A stretch of 64,000 bases of DNA, taken from positions 16,050,304-16,114,303 of the forward strand of contig OZ234496.1 in the NCBI GenBank assembly GCA_965153455.1, read 5' to 3'. Positions 1-17,055 of the stretch are shown here, piece after piece. Source of the DNA: Sphagnum compactum. Taxonomy: Eukaryota; Bryophyta; Sphagnopsida; Sphagnales. Each line of letters begins with the position of its first letter. Position 1 is the stretch's first letter. The translations under genes and the position numbers were made by a program. The notes under the pieces are model-generated. The model saw only the letters and a list, made by a program, of their open reading frames with translations. It searched no databases and was not told the origin of the DNA.

Positions 1-946
1 TCAATCATGGTTTGCCTTTTATGAATTGTGGTGTTTTTTTTTCAATTGCATTCTTTGGCAAAATTGAATGAGAAATTTGATAGGATGGTTTCTTGTGTGA
101 TGATCATTTCGATAAAATTTCAAGCAAATTTGCCTACATACCATATATGAAAATAATAAAATAAGGACCTTCTATATTCGTAGCTACATAATGAAAATTA
201 TCATTAAAATATGGCAACTTGGAGTTATTCTTTTTCACAATTTGAAAATTTTGGGCCATTTTTTCCCATGAAAAATCCTTTGCGTAAGTCAAAATCATAT
301 TTTCTAGGTACAAATTTGGCAACAACTTTTTTTTTTGCCATTGGTTCAACTACCCCAAATACATGTTCACCAAGTCTAATAACCAAAAACTTTCACAACT
401 ACCCAATTTCATACTTTTAATGACAAAAAAAAAGGAAAAAAAACCCTATATGCATCAACTTTTGAGATCATCAAAGCTACATTTTGCCCTCAATTTTGGA
501 AATTTGGGAAAATGATTGATGTATATGTTGAACTAATAAGTTGTTGAGGGTGGGAGCTTCAACAAACATTGATTTGAAAGTTTTCATTTCGGTCTTCAAT
601 TCCTTTACAAGTTCACCAATGCACACAATATGAGAGTGCTACTAAAATCTTTTGCCTTTGCAACCTTTCATCAAACATCTTGATGCACACATCAAATTCA
701 AGTTCACAATTTACATTGAAAGCACATCCAAATGTATGTATGCTTTTGTGCAAACTACTTGTTTTTTGCAACTTTATTCAAACTTTCACACAAAATGGCA
801 ATTAGATTGCCTCCAATTCCACAAGCCACAAAACTTGATCCACATCAAATTGCCACCAATTGCCAAAACTCATAAGGTCACATATGGAATAATCATAGGA
901 ACAAAAAGTGTCATAATGGTTTGCTTTAACCCTAAAATGCCACAAC

Positions 947-1037
947 ATTGTGTTTGTAGGTGAACCATGGTCAATCTAATCGCAATTGATTATTGTGTTT
1001 GTGGGTGAACCATGGTCAATTCTATTCGCAATTGAAT
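947..1037. repeat. Two tandem copies of a 45-bp unit
   Basis: Two adjacent near-identical copies begin at 947 and 992. Each runs from ATTGTGTTTGT through GGTGAACCATGGTCAAT to CGCAATTGA. The copies differ by a few substitutions. No function is apparent. Confidence 0.8.
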
Positions 1038-1763
1038 ATTTTTCATTCCAAAAAAATGAAAAACCCGGAATGATTTTGCTAGGCTACAACATAAATGAAA
1101 TGGTTGTTCCTTATTATGAAATATGAACTAAGAATATAGATATAACTTGCCATGTAAAAACACCCAACTTTGATAAAAGGAACCAAGGGAATGGAGTTGC
1201 TTTGTGCGACTCAATTTAGGGTTTCCTTGCTTTGGCAAACCAATAGCGAACCCATGAAGCACATTTGCATGTTTGACAATCTTATCTAGCAAATCCCCCA
1301 ATGTGCCATGATAATGAAAAAATTCCCCTAGTAAAAAGCTAGAATGGCTAAAGCTATTGTTTCCAACCAAGAGAAGTTGCATCTAGTGCAATAGCAAAGA
1401 ATTGTATACTAGAACATAACTATTGTATTGCTAATGAACATACTCTCTATTCTTATTCCTTAACTTACAATAAGAAATTCAAGACGAATGTGGAGAACAT
1501 GATGGGTCATTTAACAGGTTTTAAACTCCAAATTCCACATTCTAAAATACTTCAATGGATCCACTATTGTTGTATATTGAATTTGAGGAATTTTGCTAGT
1601 GATGATGAGGTCACTCAACTACAGGTCCAAACTACCCTTGGGGGTTAGTTTTAGTTGATGTGAGTTAGTTTGGAAGGGGGACTAATCTTTAGTGTTATTT
1701 TTTTAAATGGAAAAAACCCCCTTATTGTCACAATGGTGACAATTGCAAAAAACTTTTTGGGGT

Positions 1764-1786
1764 GGGGGGGGGGGGGGGGGGGGGGG
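1764..1786 (+). repeat. Uninterrupted run of 23 G residues flanked by an inverted repeat
   Basis: Twenty-three consecutive G follow the sequence CAAAAAACTTTTTGGGGT and are followed by CAAAAAGTTTTG, so the G tract sits between short inverted arms. Such a tract can in principle fold as a G-quadruplex. Its exact length is also prone to sequencing error. Confidence 0.85.
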
Positions 1787-2287
1787 CAAAAAGTTTTGAC
1801 CACTTCTAGTAAGGATTCGATTTCATAACTTATGATACTATTGTGCGGATTCATGACACCGTTTCCTCAATTCCATTCTAAAATGTTAAAGTTTCAGGAT
1901 TCGATTCTACAAATCGAAAAAACAAGAGTCATGTGACGGGGGTTCCCTAGCAACCGTTATATTGGATGGTACAAATTTTTGGAAATTTTTAATAAAAAAA
2001 AAAATTCTCGGAATTAAACCATAAAATCAATGGTTACAAAATACAAGCGAGAATTGAATTGAGAGAAATGGTGTGAGTAAAAAGAGCGAATTGAATTGTC
2101 GAAAGATATTCCGGTGCCCACACCCGGAAAGGGCATTCCTACAAATAGCTCTTTGCTTTCTTTTGTAAGAGTGTCTTTTAGTCATGTTATAGCCCTTATA
2201 TGCCCTTAATTGTTTTCCGGGCACTTCAAGGGTTTGATGGAATCGGAGGTGCATTTTTTTGTTTTTTTCCGTAGATAATTGCAAATT

Positions 2288-2778
2288 GGGGGGGGGAGGG
2301 GGGGGGGGGGGGGGAAGATCACACTTATGATGATATTTTGAAAGCTAAAAAAATTCAAACATTTGCAAATCTAGGCTGTAAAATTACTGTCGAACGAACG
2401 TCGTACCCGAATATAAAATAAAATTAGAGAGCCCCACATCCGGAAAGCAAAGCAAAGAGTATTCCCAAAAAGCACCGGTTCGGAAGCATGGAGAATGCGG
2501 AGTGTACGGGGAAGGAGACTAAAAGTGTATACGAACGAAAAGCTGGCTTTTTTCAATCCATAAAATAATTTTTCACAGACCTACTTAGTCATGTAGCACC
2601 CCCCCACCCCCCCCACCCCCCTTTTCTAATGTAGCATTTTTTATTTTTAAAAAAAAATTCCCCTAAGTTTGCCCCCCTCAGGTCATAAAAGAAAAAAAAA
2701 AAGAGGGGTGTCTGGTGTCTGCTCCTTTGTTTTGACCCCTAGTTTTAGAGAGAGGGGGGGTTTTGGGGGGGGGGGGGG
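2288..2778. repeat. Cluster of poly-G and poly-C runs
   Basis: Three runs lie close together: G-rich at 2288-2314 broken by one A, C-rich at 2599-2621 broken by two A, and G-rich at 2765-2778. They lie just upstream of the transcript-like region before the SnRK1 gene. Quadruplex formation is possible but only inferred. Confidence 0.8.
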
Positions 2779-3082
2779 TGTGTTATCGCAGGTGGACCAC
2801 GTACTTACAGCGCGAATCTTTTCACCCTGAGTTTCGGTGACGTCTAGTTTCGTTCCCGTCCACAGATTTTGCACTGCAACACTGTTCCTCCCTTCGTTCG
2901 TACCCCCAAAAGGCCAAAAAGAAAAAAAAAAGAAAAAAAAGGGGGTACCAAGTACCTACCTACCTATCAGAAGAAGGTACATACCTAACTTATCAATGGC
3001 TTGGTTTTTGGTGCCCAATATGGTACCCACTTTTACAGGCACGTATGTCTTCAGATTTTTGAAGCCTTGGGAAAAACTCTCC

Positions 3083-3202
3083 TCCTGTATTCAGGCCTGA
3101 GTTCTCCCCCCTCCTGTATTCAGTCCCGTGTTCTCGTCCTGTTTTCAGTCCCGTGTTCTCGTCCTGTGTTCAGGCCTGTGTTCTCGTCCTGTGTTCAGTA
3201 CC
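3083..3202. repeat. About 25-bp tandem repeat, roughly 4.6 copies
   Basis: Units starting TCCTGT(A/T/G)TTCAG and ending GTTCTCG begin at 3083, 3112, 3137, 3162 and 3187, with spacing 29, 25, 25 and 25. The period is not a multiple of three, which argues against the long frame across it (3001-3888) being coding. Confidence 0.85.
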
Positions 3203-3240
3203 TAGAAGCTCTTCCTTCTTGTGTGTGTGTGCTGCTTTGC

Positions 3241-3440
3241 TTTGTTTGTTTGTTTGTTTGTTTTGTGAGTGTTTTGTTTTGCGAGAATGAATCGCTTGTT
3301 GTTGTTGTTGTTGTTGAAGAAGAAGAAACTTTGAAACCTGCCTTTTGTGTTTCCTTTGCTTGTTTTTGCTTTTTGTTTTGTAGAAGAAGAAGAAGAGAAC
3401 AAAAGGAAGAAGAAGAAGAAGAAGAAGAAGAAGAAGAAAA
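3241..3440. repeat. TTTG, TTG and GAA microsatellites
   Basis: Simple repeats occur in order: TTTG-type at 3241-3262, TTG-type at about 3296-3315 and GAA-type at about 3383-3437. They lie in the presumed SnRK1 leader and explain long low-complexity frames on both strands. Confidence 0.85.
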
Positions 3441-5489
3441 CAGCAACAGCAACAACAGTTGTGGAGAAGAAGACGAAGAAGCAGAGGAAGAAGAAGACGC
3501 TTGGAGTTTGAACGTCGATTGTCTCGGGGCTGGCTTTTTGAAGTGCCATTATTGCTTCTCGTTGCAGCAATCGGTTGGTGGAATCATCTTCTTTCTCTTG
3601 CTTCCACAAAGGCGGTTTTGTAGAGGTACGTGTGTAGCCACTTTTCTTCTCTTTTGTTTTGTTTGTGCCTTTTCCGTTCTGAGGTTAGATACTTCATTCT
3701 CGGCTTTTGGCTTGCTGGAAGGAAGGAAGTTTGCAGCACGGGAAGTTTGCTTGCATCTTTGCTTTCTTGCTTGCATAGTGGTGGTTTTAGGCGAGATTAG
3801 AAGAGAACTGTTTTGTAGAATCTCGTGGCATTTGATGTGCATTTCTTTTGAGAGATCGCTTCTCTCGAGCAATAGGATCGAGGTTTGAGTACGGTGTAGG
3901 AGGAGAAGGAGGAGGAGATCTAGCTTCGTTGTCGTTTTGTTGGAATGAATTTGTTGTGAGGAGGAGGAGAAAATCTCTCTCGCGTGTTTTGCACAAGTAG
4001 CGACGGTGCTTGGCTCCAGCGCTCCAGATCGGCCCCCTGCATGCATACGTTTGTCATCCTAGTAGTTGTAGCGTGATAGAACAAAAAGATTGTCAACCTT
4101 GAACGTTGTACAAAGTACAAACCTCGGCTTGCTTTTTCACGCAGATAGAAGCAAAAAGAGTGTGAGCGCCTGAGCGCCGTGCAGCGCCCTCAAGCGGAGT
4201 CTGCAATCTCTGGGACATTCAAAAGGACTGAAAATCTTCTTCGACGCTTTCGGACATGTACCTGAAGGGCCGACTGAGTGCCACACGACAGACTCTGTAC
4301 CGTGGAACGCTGGTGATCGTAAATGGAGGCAACATGGGAATGAAAGTGAGTCTTATGCTCATCTCTTGTGTTGTGGCCTTCTAGAGCCAGTGAAGAAACC
4401 CCAGGAGAGGATAGTTGGTTGATGTGTGAAGGAGGAGGAGAAAACAACAAGAGCTTGCCAGCAGACTGACTGTGCAGAGTGGACAAGAAGAAGAAGATAG
4501 TACCCAATTCAATTCTGTGGAGGGTGGGTCAGTCCAGGAGCAGAGCCACTTGTCAGAATGCCTGGAATTCCTCAAGAAAAATGTACATAATCTCTTTACT
4601 GATGACATGAGAGCCAAGCTGAACTTCTACTCTTTGAAGCTCTGACGTGCATCTATGTATAAAAGATTTCTCAGAGACGGAATGGAGAAAACAGAATCAA
4701 GCGCATGTTGCAGCAAGTGTGTACATTTGTGAGGGTGGCGGCTTTGGATGTGAAGAACTTGTAGATGTACATTGTGTTTTTGGAAGTCAGAAGGAGCTCT
4801 AGTGTTTCCAGACTTTTAAGAGGGCTGGAGGAAGGGTTAAGCCAGGCAATGCTACAACTTGCAAAGAAAGTTTTGGGGACAAATTGAGAAAGCAGAAGAG
4901 GTGATCAAAACTTCTGCACAGTTGCACTTGCTGCAGAGGCAATTGATTTGATAGTCACTCTCTCTCTTACAGGTTGGAATCTTGTGGTGATGAAGTGAAG
5001 GAACTGCATGCTTGAGATGTTGTGCAGGGATCAGAGAAGGAACCCAGTTGCTTTCTCTCTGTTTTTTGGGGCAGCCACGAACAAGCTTAAGCTTGAGAGA
5101 TACTGTGATAATAAGGTGTGGAGTCAATATAGATGAGGAGCTTGTTGGTTTGATGGCAACTGCAGATTACTTTCCTGAAGGACAAGGACTGAAGGGGGTT
5201 ATGGCATTGGTCTTTGGTGGGCAGGCAAGCTTGGGCCTCTTCTTCTACTACTTGCTCAGTAGCATGCCATGTGATGCCACTGTGAACAGATCTGTGGCAA
5301 GTGATCCACAAGTTGCTGGTTGTGTGCCCGTATTCTAGGAAAGCTCCAAAAAAAAAGCTTTGAAGTTTTTTGGAAAAAAGTTCTACCTGCTTGATTGGGT
5401 GACTGACTGATGCATGGGAAAACGGTGAAAGTAAAGGTGAGAAAAGTGCTCAATGCACGTGGGTGGCAGGCTACAATACAATACTAGAA

Positions 5490-11494
<6,005 letters not shown>

Positions 11495-13437
11495 CCATCA
11501 GCATCCACAGCCCTCATGGCATTATCCCATCATCACAAATTTATTTTAGTTTATGCAGCTGGTAAGTTATTATTACTCCCTCAAATGCTTGATAGACATG
11601 ATCTTTTACATGTTTTGCATCTTTCACCCCATATCTGTTTTAACTACTGGGATAAATGGGTCATTTGTATCATACAAAACCTGGGAAACCCAATAACATT
11701 GATCCTCACAGGAAAGTGTTCACCTCAGACAAGAAGACCTGTGCTCATTGACTTATTATGAAAAAATGTCAGAAAATTTGTGAGACATGTTGTTGCTCAT
11801 GTTTTTGCATCCAAAGAAATGCTGAGAGCTATTTCCTGACTTAATAACAGCAGTAAAAAGGCACTTAGTTACACGATAATGTTTTGTATACCTGTAATTC
11901 AATCTAGCACAACACTGATTCACTGCCATTTTCCTTGTTTGGTGCAGAATTTCGGAAAGGGTAGGGGAAAGGGGGAGATATTGAACGCTCTTCTCAAGCT
12001 TTCGTTTCGCACATTGTACATTTCCGTCACACCTTGTCAACCAGTCTCCACCATCTTTCCCTTATGAGATGAAATTGAGTCATTATTGCTTTTGATTACA
12101 AGCAGTTTTGTAGTATCCAAGGGAAATCCATTATTGAAAGGTCTGGAATTATAAACTAGTGCATCTCTCTGTTTTTGTTCTTTTTTTTCCCCTGACTCTG
12201 TCAAAATTGTCTTAATGTCAAATTGTTTCTGTTGTCAAGAAACATGAGACGATGCACTGGTATGAAATATGACTGACCATGTTGGATTTTACCCACCTTG
12301 GGTTTCAACTCCTTTTGCAAGTTGTTTTCTGCATCAGTAAAATTTCTGTGATCACCATTTTGGCCAATGTAGCGACCAATCTAATGTCTCAGAAAAACGG
12401 TTTGGTTTGAATTCTGTGCTCTGACTCTGCAAGTGCAAGAACTCATCCAACATTACAATATGGTCTAAAAAAATCAATCAAAGTTCCAAATGGGTATGCA
12501 AGCAATTGCAGAGTAGATTTTTGGAAGCAGCAAACTCTTAAGACGGGATTTGTAGCTGCAAGAAAGTGGAGGGGATCAGGCAACAATAAATTCAATGGTC
12601 TAAAAGCATACATCATCAGTACCAACAAATCTACCACGTGTTGTTGCTTCATTGCAGAGGAGATGGTCATTCGAAAGGACTATATACCAGTCGAGAGATA
12701 AAGCAAGAGACAAAGCAGCAGACTAACTTCATTGAAGCATTTAGGTGGAATTCATTGGGAGGTCTCAAAATCCTTTGAACTTTATGTGTTCCTACAGTTA
12801 AAGCTTTAACAATATAAGAAAAGATTGAATTTGCTTTGTTGTTAGGTCTTGAAAGAAAGATCTCTCTCAACTCAACCTGCAATGTCAACTACAGTAGTAG
12901 CAAAGCAAACGGAGTTACAAAATACAAACTGATAAAACACACCTGTTGCATTTAATGGAAATAATATTACTAGTTAAGTACTCACCAACTTGGACCGATG
13001 TTCTGGCCATCTGACCTTTTGCGTCTATGCACTTACACTGCAAGCTTTGTCATACAAGTACAACAACAGAACAATAGAGCCAAATGAATGAACACCAGGT
13101 TCTCTGAAACCCTATGATGCATAAAAACAGATTCAAGCTTTGCTACTCTGTTAAAAAAACATGACAAGCCTTGAGGAGAAAGAAATGGCATTTGCTATGA
13201 TACAAGTTGCAAATAAATATCCTCATCAGTCAAGGGTCATCTACAATCTCCACCTTTTATGAAATATTGTACAATTTAATGGAGACATACAGACTTTTGT
13301 GTTGACATGAAGCACCATTGCCACTTTCTATCAAGCATATTGACCTCAAGAGGAGATCCCATATAGGGGATGATGGATCTGCTGCAGATACCCTAACCTC
13401 TCCAAATCAGGTCAATCCTTTTCTGTTTCACAGAAAT
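11495..13437. other. Convergent 3' flanks of the SnRK1 and BTB genes
   Basis: No gene could be supported between the SnRK1 stop at 11492-11494 and the BTB stop at 13438. The 3' untranslated regions of both convergent transcripts should lie here. Short frames on either strand lack conserved features. No convincing terminator or RNA gene was seen. Confidence 0.55.
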
Positions 13438-15039
13438 TCAGTGAAAGCTATATAAACTGTAAAAGACCTCCAGTTGCGTAGAGCTGCCATTAAGTTGCTG
13501 CTCATTGGAATCCAGAAACAACAGGTTGGAGCACATGGTGCTGCACCATGCGTCAAATGCCTCTGATAGATTTGGCCAATTTTGTGTTGGCCAGCCTTTG
13601 AGATACTGCACTTGCTCGAGAGGAGGAAGAGTCTTGAGTACTCCGTTCAGGGCTTTGTCAACACTCTTCTTGGTGGCCTCATCAATACAGAAACCAATCG
13701 CTACCAGCTCTGGCAGCCATGCTTCAACCAGAGCAAGGCGCACAGAATTTTCCAACCAAATTTCTCCCTTTGCCACTATTTCCAAATATCTCACAAGAAC
13801 ATTGCAAGTATCTTCGATGAAGTTGATACCAGAGTATGCATACTCTGTGCTAACATGAGGCCAGGTACCAAACAGCATCTGAGAGAAAGATCTGTCAACA
13901 AACAGTGTTCGAGCTGCTGACTCAGCAATCCCAAAATCAACAAGGGAGTTCAAAAGCCAGAACAAACCTTTTCCAGCAATAGAGAATTCTTCATCTTTGT
14001 ACAAGTGTGGGATCCTGCAATGTTGCCTAAAATCTTCAACAGCCTGATGTAGAGCTTCATACATAACAGCTTTCGCAACACCCACAACCGACTTTGACAC
14101 ATTGGGTCCGTGCATGGAGGCCTTGAGTAACCTCTCAAACGCAGCTCTGTTTTCCAGCACTTTTCTCTCAATCATCTGATCCTGCTGATTCATCTGCATG
14201 CTCTTGAGCAGCAAAGTCTCCAGCACTCTCTTCAATGCATCCAATGAGCTGTCTCTTGCAAGGTTACCAAATGTCCCAAGCCGGGCAGCCAAATCAGGTG
14301 AAGGAGCAATCTGGAAAGCTGAGACGGCAAATCGAATGTCAGCCAGATCTGACCCACTCCATGGCATCAAAGCCAGGTACCGCATGCAGGTATCCACACA
14401 TTCCTGGAAAACAAGCTGTGCCGCAACAGGCAAGACTTCTATAGCATGTGCCACATTCTCAAAAGAGGCAGGGGTGACTTCTTCCTGGGCATAAAGAAGT
14501 TGCATACATCGAGTGTAAGCCCGCGGATTGCTGCGAGCTTCCAAAGTTAGGTCAAGAGGGGGAAGGTCATTCTTAGACCAGCGGTCTGCCAAACATGCAT
14601 CAAAGTATTGACATCGCCGCAGATACGCAGAATGCACATGTAGGGTTGCAACAGCATCATCATCCTCCACCCTCTTCTCTGGCAGCTTCTTCGATGCCTT
14701 TTGCCCTTGCTGCTGCTCCAGGGATTCACCTCTCCGCCGGTCTGAGGAGGGGCATTGTTGTTGTTGTTTCCTGGCTTTTTTGCAGGGAGGAAGTCCGTTG
14801 TCCGAGTCTTCCTGTCTCTTCTGCTGGAACTGGTTCTTCGGATGATGATTCCCTCCTGCTACTGCTGCTGTGGCTTGCTGCTGCAATGGTACCAACCGCA
14901 GTGTCACGTCGCTAGTTTCGTCTTCCTTAAGCCATACTTCTGTGGGCATTCCTGAGCTGTCTGCTTCCAGGCGCAAGGGAGGCGCCAAACGCAGTGTGAT
15001 GCTGCTCTCATCATCCTTCGGCCACACCTTCATTAGCAT
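13438..15039 (-). CDS. BTB/POZ domain protein, plant At3g05675/At1g63850-like family
   Basis: Single-exon gene of 533 residues. The family is plant-specific and thought to act as CUL3 substrate adaptors, but no substrate is known for this one. The strand-forming start of the BTB fold, TSDVTLRLVPL near 42-52, is followed by a Gln/Lys-rich insertion of about 75 residues with a possible nuclear signal (KKARK). The fold then appears to resume at LHVHSAYLRRCQYFDACLADRW near 130, and a long helical region typical of the family runs to the C-terminus (contains WPELV-like and WCSTMCSN segments). The extreme N-terminus repeats the VWxKxDE..(V/I)TLRL segment, an internal duplication. The ATG at 15039 is the first in frame. 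Convergent with the SnRK1 gene. Confidence 0.85.
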   Translation of the reverse strand: MLMKVWPKDDESSITLRLAPPLRLEADSSGMPTEVWLKEDETSDVTLRLVPLQQQATAAVAGGNHHPKNQFQQKRQEDSDNGLPPCKKARKQQQQCPSSDRRRGESLEQQQGQKASKKLPEKRVEDDDAVATLHVHSAYLRRCQYFDACLADRWSKNDLPPLDLTLEARSNPRAYTRCMQLLYAQEEVTPASFENVAHAIEVLPVAAQLVFQECVDTCMRYLALMPWSGSDLADIRFAVSAFQIAPSPDLAARLGTFGNLARDSSLDALKRVLETLLLKSMQMNQQDQMIERKVLENRAAFERLLKASMHGPNVSKSVVGVAKAVMYEALHQAVEDFRQHCRIPHLYKDEEFSIAGKGLFWLLNSLVDFGIAESAARTLFVDRSFSQMLFGTWPHVSTEYAYSGINFIEDTCNVLVRYLEIVAKGEIWLENSVRLALVEAWLPELVAIGFCIDEATKKSVDKALNGVLKTLPPLEQVQYLKGWPTQNWPNLSEAFDAWCSTMCSNLLFLDSNEQQLNGSSTQLEVFYSLYSFH

Positions 15040-15648
15040 TGCTGTTGCTGCTGCACCCTCTCAGACTGTACAGAGTGCCAAATTCGCCGCAACAAAACAG
15101 TAACGCCACATCATCACACACATCCCATCCCCGTTATCTACTCGACTACTGCTTCTTGAGAGCACCATAACAGCACCATTTGCAACAAGCAAGCATAGCG
15201 ATGACGGAGGTTGGTTTTGTTTTGTTTGGAGGAATAACGGACATCCATCAAAGATCTGGGAAGGAGGAGGAGGAGCCAAGTCTCCCTGTCTCTTCTTTAA
15301 AGCATGATGCTGCTGCTGCCGCCGCCGACCAGAACACCGCACCGAGAACGGAAACAGCAGCGGAGCGGAACAACAAGAGACGAGGACGAGGAGCAGTGCT
15401 CAAGAGCGCTGCTAGGTCCACATTAGCAGCAACAGTTGCAAATAACAGGAGAAATTCTTCACCGAAAAAAGCAGATCAAAATTTGGATAGGAGAAGAATT
15501 CAGAAGCAAACGAGTGTTGTGCATTCTCAGAGTCCGCGGAGAGCTTGGAATGGAGACGAAACGGAGAACGGCAACAGGACTCCTCCCCCGTCCTTTCGCC
15601 CGCTCCCCTGAACTGTGCAACGCAGACCTTCCGTTTCCTTCACACCTG

Positions 15649-15701
15649 CTCTCTCTCTCTCTCTCTCTCTCTCTCCCTTCAGAGAGAGAGAGAGAGAGAG
15701 G
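15649..15701. repeat. (CT)n then (AG)n perfect inverted microsatellite
   Basis: About 27 bases of alternating CT (15649-15675) are followed by CCTTC and then about 21 bases of alternating AG (15681-15701). The arms are complementary, so either strand can form a hairpin with a roughly 5-nt loop. Position is about 610 bp upstream of the BTB start codon. Confidence 0.9.
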
Positions 15702-15707
15702 ACTGTC

Positions 15708-16140
15708 GACAGACCTCATCCAAGAGCCTTCTAAGTCTTCGCCGGGCCCCACAATTCTCATTCTCATCATCCATCTCCGCTCGGCCAAGAACTAACTAAC
15801 ATCCGTTCATAATCTTCGCCCCCACTTCACCGCCTGTCACTACACAACACTGTTGGCCAATGAACGATCTTCATCCATTTATGCTTCGTCTATCCGGTTC
15901 CTGCGCTCATTCATCTCCCATAACGACAGACCTCATCCAAGAGCACTATTAGTCTTTCCCCCCTGGTCCAATTCTCATTCTCATCATCCATCTCTGCTCA
16001 TCCATGAACTAACCAACATCTGTTCATAATCTTCACCCCTACTTCATCTGGTCTGCCAACTACAGTGGATAGGCACGTGAACAATCTTCATCTATATTCT
16101 TCATTGCTCCGGCTCCTGCGCTCATTCATCTCCGAGTGTT
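15708..16140. repeat. Imperfect tandem duplication, period about 216 bp
   Basis: Two copies start at 15708 and 15925 with GACAGACCTCATCCAAGAGC. Each contains TTCTCATTCTCATCATCC, then (C/T)GTTCATAATCTTC, and ends with CTGCGCTCATTCATCTCC. Spacing is 215-217 bp throughout, so the unit is collinear with point differences. Confidence 0.9.
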
Positions 16141-16410
16141 TTGTCGTCACTATTTTCATCCATCATAATCGTCGTCGTCATCATTTCAAGCCAATGTTCG
16201 TCCCTCCCGTCCGTCGTCTATCTTCATCCATGTACATCCTAACCCAATGTTCTCTTCCATCATCCTCGTCGTCATGAAGAAGAAAGACAGCAAAAAGGCG
16301 CTGCCATCGCTGGCTCTTCTTGTCTGGCTCCCCCCCCATGCCATTGCCTCCGTCATTGCTATTGCACAATAAGAAGGAACGAGCATACAAGAGATTAGAC
16401 AGCTTATGTA

Positions 16411-16570
16411 GCACATGTTCAAAGAGCTTGAAGAGTAACTCATGTGCAAAAAGATTGAACAACAAACAAATGTATACAGATGCAAAGAGATTGGAGAACA
16501 AAAGATGACGAACAGCAAATGTGCAAAGAACTTGAAAGACCAGCACATGTGCAAAGAGATCGGAGAACCC
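16411..16570. repeat. Degenerate short tandem repeat (about 25-35 bp units)
   Basis: Variants of CACATGTGCAAAGAG(A/C)TTGGAGAAC recur at about 16413, 16441, 16479, 16517 and 16545 with irregular spacing. They produce short frames on both strands (e.g. Cys/Lys/Arg-rich on plus). The irregular period argues against coding. Confidence 0.7.
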
Positions 16571-17029
16571 TAATAATCACAAAAATAAGGGGAAAAGACA
16601 TTGGTGAGAGTTTTTGATAGCGTTTGTTTTTCATCACAGAGCTAGATAGTACTTGGAGGTTTACATGTATCAAGAAAGAGTGAGGATTTTGATGCTTTTG
16701 TAGGTTAGAATTGTTATTGGTCCTAGGTTGTTGGGTATGATCAAACTTGGGAAGTAATGTATACCCTTAAAGCCAATTGAACAGCTCAGAACAATGATAT
16801 TCTAACCAGTACAAGGGCATCCATCCTTGAAACTCTACAACACATACCCAACTATGCACTATAATGCAAATGAAGAGAGAACATGATTGAGATTGCGATA
16901 TTGTTTGGGCGACAGTTCATAAATGCCATATGGGTTTCAAGGTAGCCTGGCATGGGTTTCCATGCGCGGGCAAGCGATGCCCAAAACCTACCTCCTTTGA
17001 AACATGTCGAGTTTCGGTTGCTATGTTTC

Positions 17030-17055
17030 GGGGGGGGGGGGGGGGGGGGGGGGGG
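17030..17055 (+). repeat. Run of 26 G residues followed by C-rich sequence
   Basis: An uninterrupted G run lies within 50 bp of C runs around 17079-17112, so the two could pair or form G-quadruplex/i-motif structures. Run length is uncertain because such tracts are error-prone. Confidence 0.85.

Larger units (their letters stand above)
1..2850. other. AT-rich intergenic region with homopolymer tracts
   Basis: No coding region could be supported. The reading frames here are short, AT-rich and show no recognisable domain. The stretch contains a short direct repeat near 950-1036 and several long G or C runs described separately. Base composition shifts from strongly AT-rich to mixed at about 2.85 kb, where the presumed leader of the SnRK1 gene begins. 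Confidence 0.6.
2850..5489 (+). promoter_or_regulatory. Probable promoter and long 5' leader of the SnRK1 gene
   Basis: Composition changes from AT-rich intergenic to mixed GC with CT-, TTG- and GAA-rich stretches typical of plant leaders. Several short frames start in it, for example an ATG at 4257 opening a 42-codon frame, a frame ending at the TGA near 4645, and one at 5012-5338. None carries a recognisable domain and stops separate them. I therefore read the region as untranslated, probably including one or more leader introns. An out-of-frame ATG at 5453 opens an 80-codon frame overlapping the SnRK1 start and could act as an upstream ORF. Short upstream ATGs also lie at 5410 and 5414. 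A decayed small gene is an alternative for 4.2-5.3 kb. Confidence 0.45.
15040..16180. promoter_or_regulatory. Upstream region of the BTB gene, CT-rich with duplications
   Basis: Immediately upstream of the BTB start (minus strand) lies a mixed-composition, CT/GA-rich region expected to hold its leader and promoter. It contains a CT/GA inverted microsatellite and a 216-bp tandem duplication, listed separately. Plus-strand frames such as 15180-15611 consist of low-complexity residues and show no domain, so I do not call a gene. Confidence 0.45.

Noticed and set aside
3001-3888. A 295-codon plus-strand frame before the SnRK1 gene
   Set aside because: It is made of a 25-bp tandem repeat and of TTG and GAA microsatellites, is rich in Cys, Phe and Glu runs, has long open frames on the opposite strand too, and shows no domain.
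13505-14955. Several plus-strand frames opposite the BTB gene
   Set aside because: They are mirror frames of the real minus-strand coding sequence and have no conserved features.
15180-15795. Overlapping plus-strand frames of 119 and 143 codons
   Set aside because: Composition is Arg/Ser/Ala low complexity and the second crosses the CT/GA microsatellite. This is most likely the BTB leader read backwards.
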